A DNA stretch of 10,141 nucleotides, from positions 1 to 10,141 of the forward strand of contig JABMPG010000146.1 of NCBI GenBank assembly GCA_013203855.1, in the 5' to 3' direction. A program made the translations under genes and the position numbers. The notes beneath the pieces are model-generated. The model made no database searches and had not been told where the DNA came from. It saw only the letters and a program-made list of their open reading frames with translations. Within the stretch, counting starts at the first letter, position 1. Each line of letters begins with the position of its first letter. Source of the DNA: a bacterium. GTDB taxonomy: Bacteria > Sumerlaeota > Sumerlaeia > UBA8349. Shown in pieces: positions 1 to 6,302 of the stretch.

Positions 1-583
1 CCGTCCGATCCATCAACACCTCCAGAAGACTATCCGGACGCGCCACGATCTCAATCGTCCCCAGCACGCGCCCCGCGCCCGCCTGCCGCAGAGACCCGCG
101 CAACCGATTCCGAAGCCCCCCCGCCGGACTCAAAAACAGATCGTACAGCACCGGACCCTCCAGCGCCCGAGCCAGAGCCTCGCTCTCCTCCCGCTTCTCG
201 CCGATCTGGACCTTCTCCGTCGAAGCGACTATCACACCCGCCGTCGTCAGCACCGAAATACTCTCGAAACTCTCCAGAGAACGCCGCGCGTCCTCCAGAA
301 TCCGATTCATCCGCGCCCCCTCCTCGATATCGCCCCCTTCCACATAACTCGCCAGACTCAGCCGAAGTTGCGTCCGGCTGGAAACCAGGGAAAGCCGCTC
401 GGAATTCTGCTTGATCGACGCTGAAATCCGCCCCTCATGGATCAGAGCCATCGCACGAAGCGTCCTCAGAACCTGATCCTCAAATAGACTCTTCGCGCTC
501 AAATGAAACAGCCCGCACACCAGCGACAGCGAAAACACCGCCAGCAGCAAAAACAGGAAAGTCAGCTTAGTCCCGATACGCAT
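1..583 (-). CDS. Membrane-anchored sensor protein, N-terminal part (cut by window start)
   Basis: An open frame of 194 codons without a stop runs from an ATG at 583-581 out of the left edge, so the C-terminal output domain is missing. The protein starts with two basic residues (MRIGTK) and then a strongly hydrophobic segment at about residues 8-27, a signal anchor or first membrane helix. A helical, probably coiled-coil stretch follows, then a region at about residues 100-190 with a Cache-like pattern (SISVLTTAGVIVAS, then GTIEIVARPDSLLEVL) of the kind found in extracytoplasmic sensor domains. A purine-rich GGTGAGGG lies just upstream of the ATG. This N-terminal layout is usual for sensor histidine kinases, diguanylate cyclases and chemoreceptors; which one cannot be told from the visible part. 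Its codon use is richer in third-position G and poorer in C than that of argC. The gene is real with good confidence; its role beyond 'sensor' is inference. Confidence 0.78.
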   Translation of the reverse strand, partial: MRIGTKLTFLFLLLAVFSLSLVCGLFHLSAKSLFEDQVLRTLRAMALIHEGRISASIKQNSERLSLVSSRTQLRLSLASYVEGGDIEEGARMNRILEDARRSLESFESISVLTTAGVIVASTEKVQIGEKREESEALARALEGPVLYDLFLSPAGGLRNRLRGSLRQAGAGRVLGTIEIVARPDSLLEVLMDRT

Positions 584-1086
584 GTTCCCTCACCAAGGGC
601 CAGAGCCCAGCCATCTGAGTTGACAACACCCGGCGTCTCTCCCCAGGCTCAAAACTGTGGCACTCCCGCCCTCACCGGCTATGCCCCACCCAACACATCT
701 CTGCTCCGCTTCAGAGGCACTGAAAGCGCCACGGTGCAAAGCCGAGCGCAAAGCACTGAAAGGGCGAAACATCACGGCACGAAGCCTTGCGCCAAAGCGG
801 GAGACAGATTCCCTTGTGCCGGAGTAGACTTTACTCTAGCATTATCAGCGTCCCATTCAGGCTGGTCAAGTAGACTTTCAACCACTTCCCCACCTCCCGA
901 TTCTTCACGGGTGAGACGAGGTGGTGCGCGTGGGGCCGGCGGAGAGGCGATTCCTTGCCGCTGCCGGGGTTTTTGGCCGGTCCCGCATGAATTCTTGCGT
1001 TTCGGGGGCTTCACGCGCCCGCTGTGGCGCGATCTTCCCTTTCCGAAGGGCGCGAAAACCCCTTGGTTTCAAGGTCCAAAACAGTG

Positions 1087-1312
1087 TCATCCCATAGATA
1101 CATAGGGCGCTGGGAGGCTGAGAAGCCCTGCATTTTTCCTCTTTCGCTGTGTTCTGCAGAAGAAACGCTTGAACCGCTGTCGCCAGCTGTTGGCGAATGC
1201 CAGGAACCGCAGCAGAATCTTGTAAAGGTCCGCGAATGCGCGAGAGTTTGGCTCCACGATTCTTCAAGGCGTCGCACACGTCGTTCAGGCTCAGCGCGTG
1301 AGTCAACTGCAC
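1087..1312 (-). pseudogene. Decayed IS4-type transposase N-terminal fragment (tentative)
   Basis: Read from a GTG at 1312-1310, the minus strand encodes MQLTHALSLNDVCDALKNRG and then AKLSRIRG (down to about 1229). From memory, this resembles the start of a group of IS4-type DDE transposases, which begin with a similar SLNDVCDAL...L..IRGATPPSRN...SHAN pattern. After IRG the expected continuation is absent. A shift of one base near 1230 gives a plausible further peptide (ADLYKILLRFLAFANSWRQR) that ends at a stop at 1089-1087. No DDE residues, full-length frame or terminal inverted repeats are visible, so this would be an internally deleted relic and not an active element. The alternative is that the N-terminal match is a coincidence over 28 codons. 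Family assignment is from recall only. Confidence 0.4.
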
Positions 1313-1487
1313 CCTCTTTTCTCTCAGCCGTGAAGGATCAAGGCCACAGCCGCTTCAACATCGAAGCGCCAAACTGAAAACGGTGGTGCCTTGAAGCGAA
1401 AGGGGTTTTCTGTTGCTTTTCCCCGCGCCCTGTGCGAAACGTGAAGTTCGGACCGGCCGCGGATGTGCGGGCTGGACGTTTCCACAC

Positions 1488-1493
1488 AAGGAG
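1488..1493 (+). promoter_or_regulatory. Shine-Dalgarno AAGGAG of argC
   Basis: A perfect AAGGAG lies 13 nt before the ATG at 1507. The spacing is longer than usual, but this is the only strong site. It falls inside the N-terminal extension that a start at 1432 would add, and so argues for the 1507 start. Confidence 0.6.
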
Positions 1494-1506
1494 TGTCGGA
1501 ACTCAA

Positions 1507-2565
1507 ATGATAAAAGCGCGCGTTATTGGTGCGGGTGGCTATGGCGGGGCGGGGATTCTGGACCTGCTCATCGGTCATCCCGAGGCGGAAGTGGTCGATG
1601 TCGTCGACGTCGAAAACGTGGGGATGCCCATTTCCCAGAAATTTCCCCATCTCAAGGGCTTCTGCAATCTTGTCATCACCTCGCCGGATGAGGCGAAGTG
1701 GGACGGCGGCGTAGACGTGGTCTTCACCGCGACCCCCGATGGCGTAGGCATGCGCTACGCGAAACAGTGTCTCGAGTCGGGCACGAAACTCGTCGACTTC
1801 AGTGGCGACTTCCGTTTCGACACGGCGGAGGCCTACGCGCAGTACGCTCAGCGAATCGGCCGGGATCCGGGGCACAAGGCCCTCGACCTGCTCCAGTACT
1901 CTTGCTACGGCCTTGCCGAACTGCACCGCCAGGAAATCCCCTCCGCCAAAATCGTCGGCAATCCCGGATGTTTTGCCGTTTCGACCATACTCGGCCTCGC
2001 CCCTGCCGTCAAAGCGGGCCTGATCGATCTCGACACGCTGATCTGCGACGCTAAGACGGGTGTCTCCGGCGCGGGGATCAAGCCCTCCCCCACCTTTCAC
2101 TATCCCTCGCGCTATGAAAACATGAACGCCTACAAGATCGCCGGCCACCAGCACTGCATGGAAGTGGAACGCGAACTGGGCCTTCTCGCCGGGCACGAAC
2201 TGGTCGTAACTCTGACCACGCAGGTGATCCCGCTGGCGCGTGGCATCATGAGCACTCTCTATGGCCGGATCGTCCGTGATGGTCTGTCCGCTCAGGATGT
2301 GTTCGAAATCTACGAAGGTTTTTACAGGGGCTCGAAGTTCGTCCATGTCGTGCCGCAGATGGGCGCGGCCAGCAACAACGACGTGCGCGGCTCGAATTTC
2401 TGCGTCTTGTGGGTGAACGTCGATCCGCGGACGCATCAGTTGATCGTGGTCTCCCACATCGACAATCTGGTGAAGGGACAGGCCGGGTCGGCTGTTCAGA
2501 ATATGAACCTTCTGTTCGGCCTGGACGAAGGCGCGGGCCTGATGCGCCCCGCTTTCTACCCATGA
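1507..2565 (+). CDS. argC: N-acetyl-gamma-glutamyl-phosphate reductase
   Basis: ArgC catalyses NADPH-dependent reduction of N-acetylglutamyl-5-phosphate to the semialdehyde, the third step of arginine/ornithine synthesis, in the cytoplasm. The 352-residue protein has normal family length. Visible motifs are the N-terminal dinucleotide-binding loop GAGGYGGAG (residues 8-16), the nucleophile in NPGCF with Cys155 (usual form NPGCYPT), SGAG (187-190), the catalytic His region HQHCMEVE (214-221), PLARGI (242-247) and the C-terminal signature DNLVKGQAGSAVQNMN (319-334). The start at 1507 is chosen because the Rossmann strand begins at once (MIKARVIGAGG) and a Shine-Dalgarno precedes it; a start at 1432 would add 25 unrelated residues. 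FAVS after Cys155 replaces the common YPTA, so this is a diverged branch. LysY of the AmiC-carrier lysine pathway is a homologue, but no lysine genes are present. The hydrolase gene follows after 37 nt. Confidence 0.93.
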   Translation: MIKARVIGAGGYGGAGILDLLIGHPEAEVVDVVDVENVGMPISQKFPHLKGFCNLVITSPDEAKWDGGVDVVFTATPDGVGMRYAKQCLESGTKLVDFSGDFRFDTAEAYAQYAQRIGRDPGHKALDLLQYSCYGLAELHRQEIPSAKIVGNPGCFAVSTILGLAPAVKAGLIDLDTLICDAKTGVSGAGIKPSPTFHYPSRYENMNAYKIAGHQHCMEVERELGLLAGHELVVTLTTQVIPLARGIMSTLYGRIVRDGLSAQDVFEIYEGFYRGSKFVHVVPQMGAASNNDVRGSNFCVLWVNVDPRTHQLIVVSHIDNLVKGQAGSAVQNMNLLFGLDEGAGLMRPAFYP

Positions 2566-2602
2566 TCCTCCAGGTTCGCGCAGTCGGCACCCGGAAAGGT
2601 TC

Positions 2603-3742
2603 ATGAGTCCCCCTTCTACCCAGGACCGCCCGCGATCCAAAGTTCGGACCTATCTGTTCCGCGCGTTGGCCGTCGTGGTCGGTCTGGCCCTGCCTCTGCT
2701 GCTGATCGAAGGAGCCCTCCGGATTCTCTGGCGGGCTCCCCTGCTCCAGTTCGCTCCAGACTCAATACGCAACGACCCCCACACCAGCGTCGCCCTCGTG
2801 GCCGACTATGACGGCGTTCACCATACTCCCGAATTCCAGGTCCACCACAGCACGAATAGTCACGGTCTGCGGGACGTGGAACACAGTTACGAGAAACTCG
2901 CGAATACGTGGAGAATCCTTGCTATCGGCGATTCCTACGTCCAGGGCCACGGCGTCGAATATGACGAGATGTTCCTGACCCTGGCGGAAAGGCAGATGGC
3001 GCCTCCCGACGGGTTCGAGGATGTCGAAATAGTGAAAGCTGGCGTGGGGGGGTGGGGTCCGGAGAACGAGTACGAATACCTCGTGAACGAGGGCTATCGG
3101 TATCGGCCCGACCTGGTGGTGGTTGTGTTCTACACGGGTAACGATTACTGGGATGCGGGCTTCCCGCGACACTTCGGGGTGTGGCGGGGAATGAGGGTCT
3201 CGCGGCGAAGGCTGGAAGAGGGGCGCTGGTCAGATCGGACCGGGGCCTTGCTGCGCAAACATGTCTATCTCTACGGGCCCGTGGCGAACATGGCCGGGTC
3301 ATGGTTCCGGTCGCCGGAAGATAGGATCCGCCAAGATCTGGTGCTTCTGGAAACCTGCATGCCAGGCGGCCCCGCGCTCCCCACGGAAGCCACCCGTGAG
3401 AGTTTCCGGAAGTTCAAGGAGTGGAGTGAAAATCATGACACCGACCTGCTTGTTCTGATTCTCCCCCACCGAATTCAGTTGGAAACGGACCGGGCGCGTG
3501 AGGTGGCTGAGAGATCCGATCTCGAAATGGATATCCTGGATCTTGATAAGCCTTCGCGGGTGATTCGGGGAATTCTCGAAGAGATCGGTATCCCATTTCT
3601 CGACCTGACGGAGCCACTGGGTTCGTACGTCCGGGAGCACGGTTCGCTGAGTTTTGTCTCAGACACCCATTACACGTCCGAAGGTCACGCGGCGACCGCA
3701 AGATTGTTCGTGGAGGGGCTGGAATTGCGAGTGAGAGATTGA
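2603..3742 (+). CDS. Membrane-anchored SGNH/GDSL hydrolase family protein
   Basis: The 379-residue protein has a short basic N-terminus, one hydrophobic segment at about residues 17-37 (signal anchor, or an uncleaved signal peptide) and then an SGNH esterase-like domain. All four blocks are visible: block I IGDSYVQG with nucleophile Ser111, block II around AGVGGWGPENE (146-156), block III YTGND (177-181) and block V SDTHYTSEGH with Asp364 and His366. The catalytic triad and oxyanion residues are therefore intact, and the domain should act outside the cytoplasmic membrane. Members of this family deacylate or transfer acyl groups on glycans, lipids or peptidoglycan; the substrate here is unknown. 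The gene lies 37 nt after argC, with GGAAAGG just before the ATG, and is probably co-transcribed with it without an obvious metabolic link. Similar proteins accompany alginate- or exopolysaccharide-acetylation genes, and glycosyltransferases lie further right in this window. Confidence 0.85.
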   Translation: MSPPSTQDRPRSKVRTYLFRALAVVVGLALPLLLIEGALRILWRAPLLQFAPDSIRNDPHTSVALVADYDGVHHTPEFQVHHSTNSHGLRDVEHSYEKLANTWRILAIGDSYVQGHGVEYDEMFLTLAERQMAPPDGFEDVEIVKAGVGGWGPENEYEYLVNEGYRYRPDLVVVVFYTGNDYWDAGFPRHFGVWRGMRVSRRRLEEGRWSDRTGALLRKHVYLYGPVANMAGSWFRSPEDRIRQDLVLLETCMPGGPALPTEATRESFRKFKEWSENHDTDLLVLILPHRIQLETDRAREVAERSDLEMDILDLDKPSRVIRGILEEIGIPFLDLTEPLGSYVREHGSLSFVSDTHYTSEGHAATARLFVEGLELRVRD

Positions 3743-3756
3743 ACCGGCTCTTTTCC

Positions 3757-3786
3757 TTGATTTGTCCCGTGTCTCTTTCCAATAAT
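3757..3786 (+). promoter_or_regulatory. Candidate sigma70-type promoter for the FHA-cyclase gene
   Basis: TTGATT (3757-3762) and AATAAT (3781-3786) are separated by 18 nt. They match the TTGACA and TATAAT consensus at four of six and five of six positions. The site lies in the 94-nt gap after the hydrolase gene and would give a leader of about 45 nt before the ATG at 3837. The gap is AT-richer than its surroundings, which supports a promoter but also raises the chance of a false match. Confidence 0.4.
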
Positions 3787-3836
3787 GCCAACAGGGAAAT
3801 CGAAAGGGCGCGCGGATTCCCATTCCGAGCCAGGCT

Positions 3837-5492
3837 ATGCCAAGACTTACAGTCCAATACCGCGATGGAAGCAGCACCGAATACCGGATGGGCGATCGCC
3901 CGGTCGTCATGGTAGGCCGTGAACTCGACAATGCCATCGTCCTGAAAGATCCCCACGCCTCGCGCAAGCATTTCTACATCCGTTACTCCAACGGTCATTT
4001 CACCCTCGTGAACCTCTCCCAGACCCACGGAACTCTGGTGAACGGTCAGCGGGCCGAGCGATGCGAGCTTTCGGGCAACGAGGTCATCGAAGCCGGCGGG
4101 GCGCGGATCACGTTTCTCTTGGACGAAAATGGGGAAGGCCCTCTTCAGGAAGATCAGGCCGCGGGCGCTCATACGATCCTGCAATCGGATATCTCGGCCA
4201 ACGGTCAGACCCCGCACCACGCCCACCTTGGCAAAACTGTCGTATTCTCGACGGAAGCGGAGGGCCAGAGCCCCAATCTCCTCGCTACTTCGGACCCGAA
4301 AAAGTCCACGATGTACGCGGCGATCGAATCGGGCCTGGGCGACGAAATGCGCCGCCGGTTCCGGCTCATGCAGGATATCGCCCAACAGATGGTGGCCCAA
4401 CTGCGCCTGGACAATCTTCTCGAGTTTCTACTGGACAAGATCTTCGAGGTCTTGCCGGCGGATAACGGCCTGATCCTCCTGGTCGAGGAGAACGCCAATC
4501 GCTTAGTCCCCATGGCCGTGCGCCTGAAGGGCGGAAAAGGCGTTGAGGGAGATCAACTCCGGGTAAGCCAGACCTTGATCAAACACTGCTTTCAGAAGCG
4601 CGTTGGCGTCCTGAGCGCGGACACGACCAGCGATGAGCGCTTCAGCGCGCGGGAAAGCATCATGGCCTTCGGGATTCGCTCGGTGATGTGCGTGCCCCTC
4701 ATCTTCCAGGATCAGATCCTGGGCGCCATTCACATCGACTCGGAGTCCACGCGCAAGCGGTTCTCCGAAGACGACCTGGAACTCTTGACGATCATGGCCA
4801 ACCAAGCCGCGCTCTGCGTGCGCAATTCAAAACTCCACGACCAGATCGTGCGCGAGGAAACGAAACGGGCAAACCTTGAGCGGTATTTCTCGCCCCAGAT
4901 AGCCAGCAAGATCGCCAGCAACGAGATCAACCTCAGCGCGTGCGGCCAGAGCGTCGACGCGACGGTCTTGTTCACCGATATCCGCGACTTCACGCCCTTG
5001 AGCGAACGGACCGATCCCGCGCGGCTCGTGCGGTTCCTGAACGAGTATTTCTCCATCCTGGTCGACGTGGTATTCGAGCACAACGGCACCCTGGACAAGT
5101 TCATCGGCGACGCGCTGGTGGCGGTGTTCGGCAGCCCCATCCCGAGCCCCGAGGACGCGTGGAACGCAGCGCGCTGCGCCTGTGAGATGGTGCGACGACT
5201 CGAGGACCGCCAGTTCGACATAGGGCCTGTTTTTACAGGCCTGGGCCTGCATCACGGCAAGGTTGTCCACGGGGACATCGGCTCGGAGAAGGTGATGCAG
5301 TTCACCTGCATCGGCGACACCGTGAACACCGCCTCCCGCCTGTGCAGCATCGCCAAGCCCCACCAGATCGTTATTTCCGCGCATCTCAAAGACTTTCTCG
5401 GGGATCGGGTCGATACGACATTTCTCGGCCCCGTGGAACTGAAGGGCAAGAGCAAGCCGATCGAAACCTACGAACTCCTCGCCTGCCGTTAG
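3837..5492 (+). CDS. FHA-GAF-class III adenylate cyclase signalling protein
   Basis: This 551-residue soluble protein probably makes cyclic AMP in response to inputs sensed by two N-terminal domains. Residues 1-95 form an FHA (phospho-threonine-binding) domain with all signature positions: GR (27-28), SRKH (42-45), THGT (63-66) and VNG (68-70). A flexible linker (about 100-160) contains two Thr-hydrophobic motifs, at T113 and T134. A GAF domain spans about 165-340 and is followed by a helix (LERYFSPQIASKIASNE, 357-373) typical of the cyclase entry. The cyclase homology domain spans about 375-548: metal-binding Asp381 (FTDIRDFT) and Asp425 (KFIGD), purine-selecting Lys421 and Thr490, and transition-state residues Asn497 and Arg501 (VNTASR). 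Lys with Thr (not Asp) is the class IIIb adenylate-cyclase pattern. The Shine-Dalgarno is weak, but the FHA fold begins at residue 2, so the start is secure. The stop overlaps the ribosome binding site of rsmG. Confidence 0.92.
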   Translation: MPRLTVQYRDGSSTEYRMGDRPVVMVGRELDNAIVLKDPHASRKHFYIRYSNGHFTLVNLSQTHGTLVNGQRAERCELSGNEVIEAGGARITFLLDENGEGPLQEDQAAGAHTILQSDISANGQTPHHAHLGKTVVFSTEAEGQSPNLLATSDPKKSTMYAAIESGLGDEMRRRFRLMQDIAQQMVAQLRLDNLLEFLLDKIFEVLPADNGLILLVEENANRLVPMAVRLKGGKGVEGDQLRVSQTLIKHCFQKRVGVLSADTTSDERFSARESIMAFGIRSVMCVPLIFQDQILGAIHIDSESTRKRFSEDDLELLTIMANQAALCVRNSKLHDQIVREETKRANLERYFSPQIASKIASNEINLSACGQSVDATVLFTDIRDFTPLSERTDPARLVRFLNEYFSILVDVVFEHNGTLDKFIGDALVAVFGSPIPSPEDAWNAARCACEMVRRLEDRQFDIGPVFTGLGLHHGKVVHGDIGSEKVMQFTCIGDTVNTASRLCSIAKPHQIVISAHLKDFLGDRVDTTFLGPVELKGKSKPIETYELLACR

Positions 5493-5494
5493 GA
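5491..5494 (+). promoter_or_regulatory. Shine-Dalgarno AGGA of rsmG, overlapping the cyclase stop
   Basis: The TAG stop of the cyclase gene (5490-5492) supplies the first two bases of AGGA (5491-5494), which sits 4 nt before the rsmG ATG. A ribosome finishing the cyclase would stand on the rsmG initiation site, so translational coupling is likely. Confidence 0.55.
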
Positions 5495-5498
5495 TCTC

Positions 5499-6299
5499 AT
5501 GCCCTTTTCCGCGCTTCCTTCCCTCTCACCCGACCAAAAGCAGAAGTTCGCGCGATTCCAGGATCTGCTTCTTTCCGAGAACCGGAACTTGAACTTGACG
5601 GCGCTGAACGATCCGGAAAGCGTGCGGGTGCGCCATTTCGATGATTCTCTGGCGGCCGCTCCGGTGCTGGCGAAGATGGCGGGATTCGAGTTGGACGTGG
5701 AAAAGGCAGTGCGGGAGGGCGGGTGGCCGACAGAGATAATGAGTGCGGAGACGACGCCTGGAGGATGGAAATTCCGCCTGATCGACGTCGGTTCGGGCGC
5801 GGGCCTGCCCGGTCTGGCGCTGGCTATCGCCCTGCCGTGGTGCGAGGTCATTTCAGTTGAGACAATCGGGAAGAAGGCTCGTTTTCAGGAGAAGGCGATC
5901 ACTGAACTGGGGTTGAACAACGTGCGGGTCATTTCGGATCGCGCGGAATCGATCGGGCATGAAGTGGCGCACCGGGAACGCTACGACGCAGCGACGGGCC
6001 GGGCACTGGCCGCTCTGCCGGTGCTGGTGGAAATACTCTTTCCTCTCGTGCGTCCGGGGGGGTCGGTTCTGGCGTGGAAGGGTCCGCTGTCGGCCACCGA
6101 GGTTCTGACCGCCCAGCCCGCCTGTGATGAACTCGGTGGGGCGGAAGTTCGGGAGTTTCCCTATTCTCTGGAAATGGCCGGGGAGACGCTGGATCTGCGG
6201 ATTGTGGTGTTGGAGAAACAGGGCCCGACACCCGCGCGCTATCCCCGTAAGCCGCACCGGATTCGCAAACACCCGCTCGGACCGGGGCGGCCGGAATAG
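5499..6299 (+). CDS. rsmG: 16S rRNA (guanine-N7)-methyltransferase RsmG (GidB)
   Basis: RsmG transfers a methyl group from S-adenosylmethionine to N7 of G527 in 16S rRNA (E. coli numbering); loss in many bacteria gives low-level streptomycin resistance. Family motifs in order are NRNLNLTA (28-35), RHFDDSL (45-51), the SAM loop DVGSGAGLPG (96-105), the acidic ribose-binding position in VETIGKKARF (120-129), DAATGRALAAL (153-163) and the basic C-terminal signature YPRKPHRIRKHPL (248-260), which resembles YPRKAGTPNKKPL in other members. At 266 residues it is longer than the usual 205-240. The extra length is an insert of roughly 25-30 residues (about 61-90) between the DSL motif and the SAM loop, plus a short C-terminal extension. 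It follows the cyclase by 6 nt and is probably co-transcribed with it. The gidA, parA and parB genes that often accompany it are not in the window. Confidence 0.93.
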   Translation: MPFSALPSLSPDQKQKFARFQDLLLSENRNLNLTALNDPESVRVRHFDDSLAAAPVLAKMAGFELDVEKAVREGGWPTEIMSAETTPGGWKFRLIDVGSGAGLPGLALAIALPWCEVISVETIGKKARFQEKAITELGLNNVRVISDRAESIGHEVAHRERYDAATGRALAALPVLVEILFPLVRPGGSVLAWKGPLSATEVLTAQPACDELGGAEVREFPYSLEMAGETLDLRIVVLEKQGPTPARYPRKPHRIRKHPLGPGRPE

Positions 6300-6302
6300 G
6301 CC

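Larger units (their letters stand above)
584..1506. other. Gene-poor intergenic stretch with degraded DNA
   Basis: About 920 bp separate the divergent starts of the sensor gene and argC. Open frames occur in several phases, but they overlap one another, are rich in Arg, Pro and Ser, lack good ribosome binding sites and mostly show no family motif, so I call none of them a gene. The part at 1087-1312 on the minus strand is described separately as a possible transposase remnant. Small hairpins are present, such as CCCTT-TCCG-AAGGG at 1037-1050 and CCTTG-GTTT-CAAGG at 1061-1074, but neither has a U-tract. Ten-base direct repeats occur (GCACTGAAAG at 717 and 753; AGTAGACTTT at 823 and 869), a number compatible with chance. 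No convincing promoter for either flanking gene was found, although both must start here. Confidence 0.6.

Noticed and set aside
620..625. Perfect TTGACA on the plus strand as a promoter -35 box
   Set aside because: No -10-like hexamer lies 15-19 nt downstream, and no gene starts nearby on that strand.
717..878. Short direct repeats (GCACTGAAAG, AGTAGACTTT) as a CRISPR or iteron array
   Set aside because: Each ten-base repeat occurs only twice, with different spacings; about this many pairs can be expected by chance in 900 bp.
1037..1074. Two small hairpins as intrinsic terminators
   Set aside because: The stems are only 5 bp, no T-run follows, and no gene ends here.
503..1105. 200-codon open frame on the plus strand
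   Set aside because: It overlaps the sensor gene antisense, has low-complexity Gln/Arg/Ser/Pro composition, no binding site and no motif.
1324..2640. 438-codon open frame on the minus strand across argC
   Set aside because: It is the antisense shadow of argC, whose motifs are complete on the plus strand.
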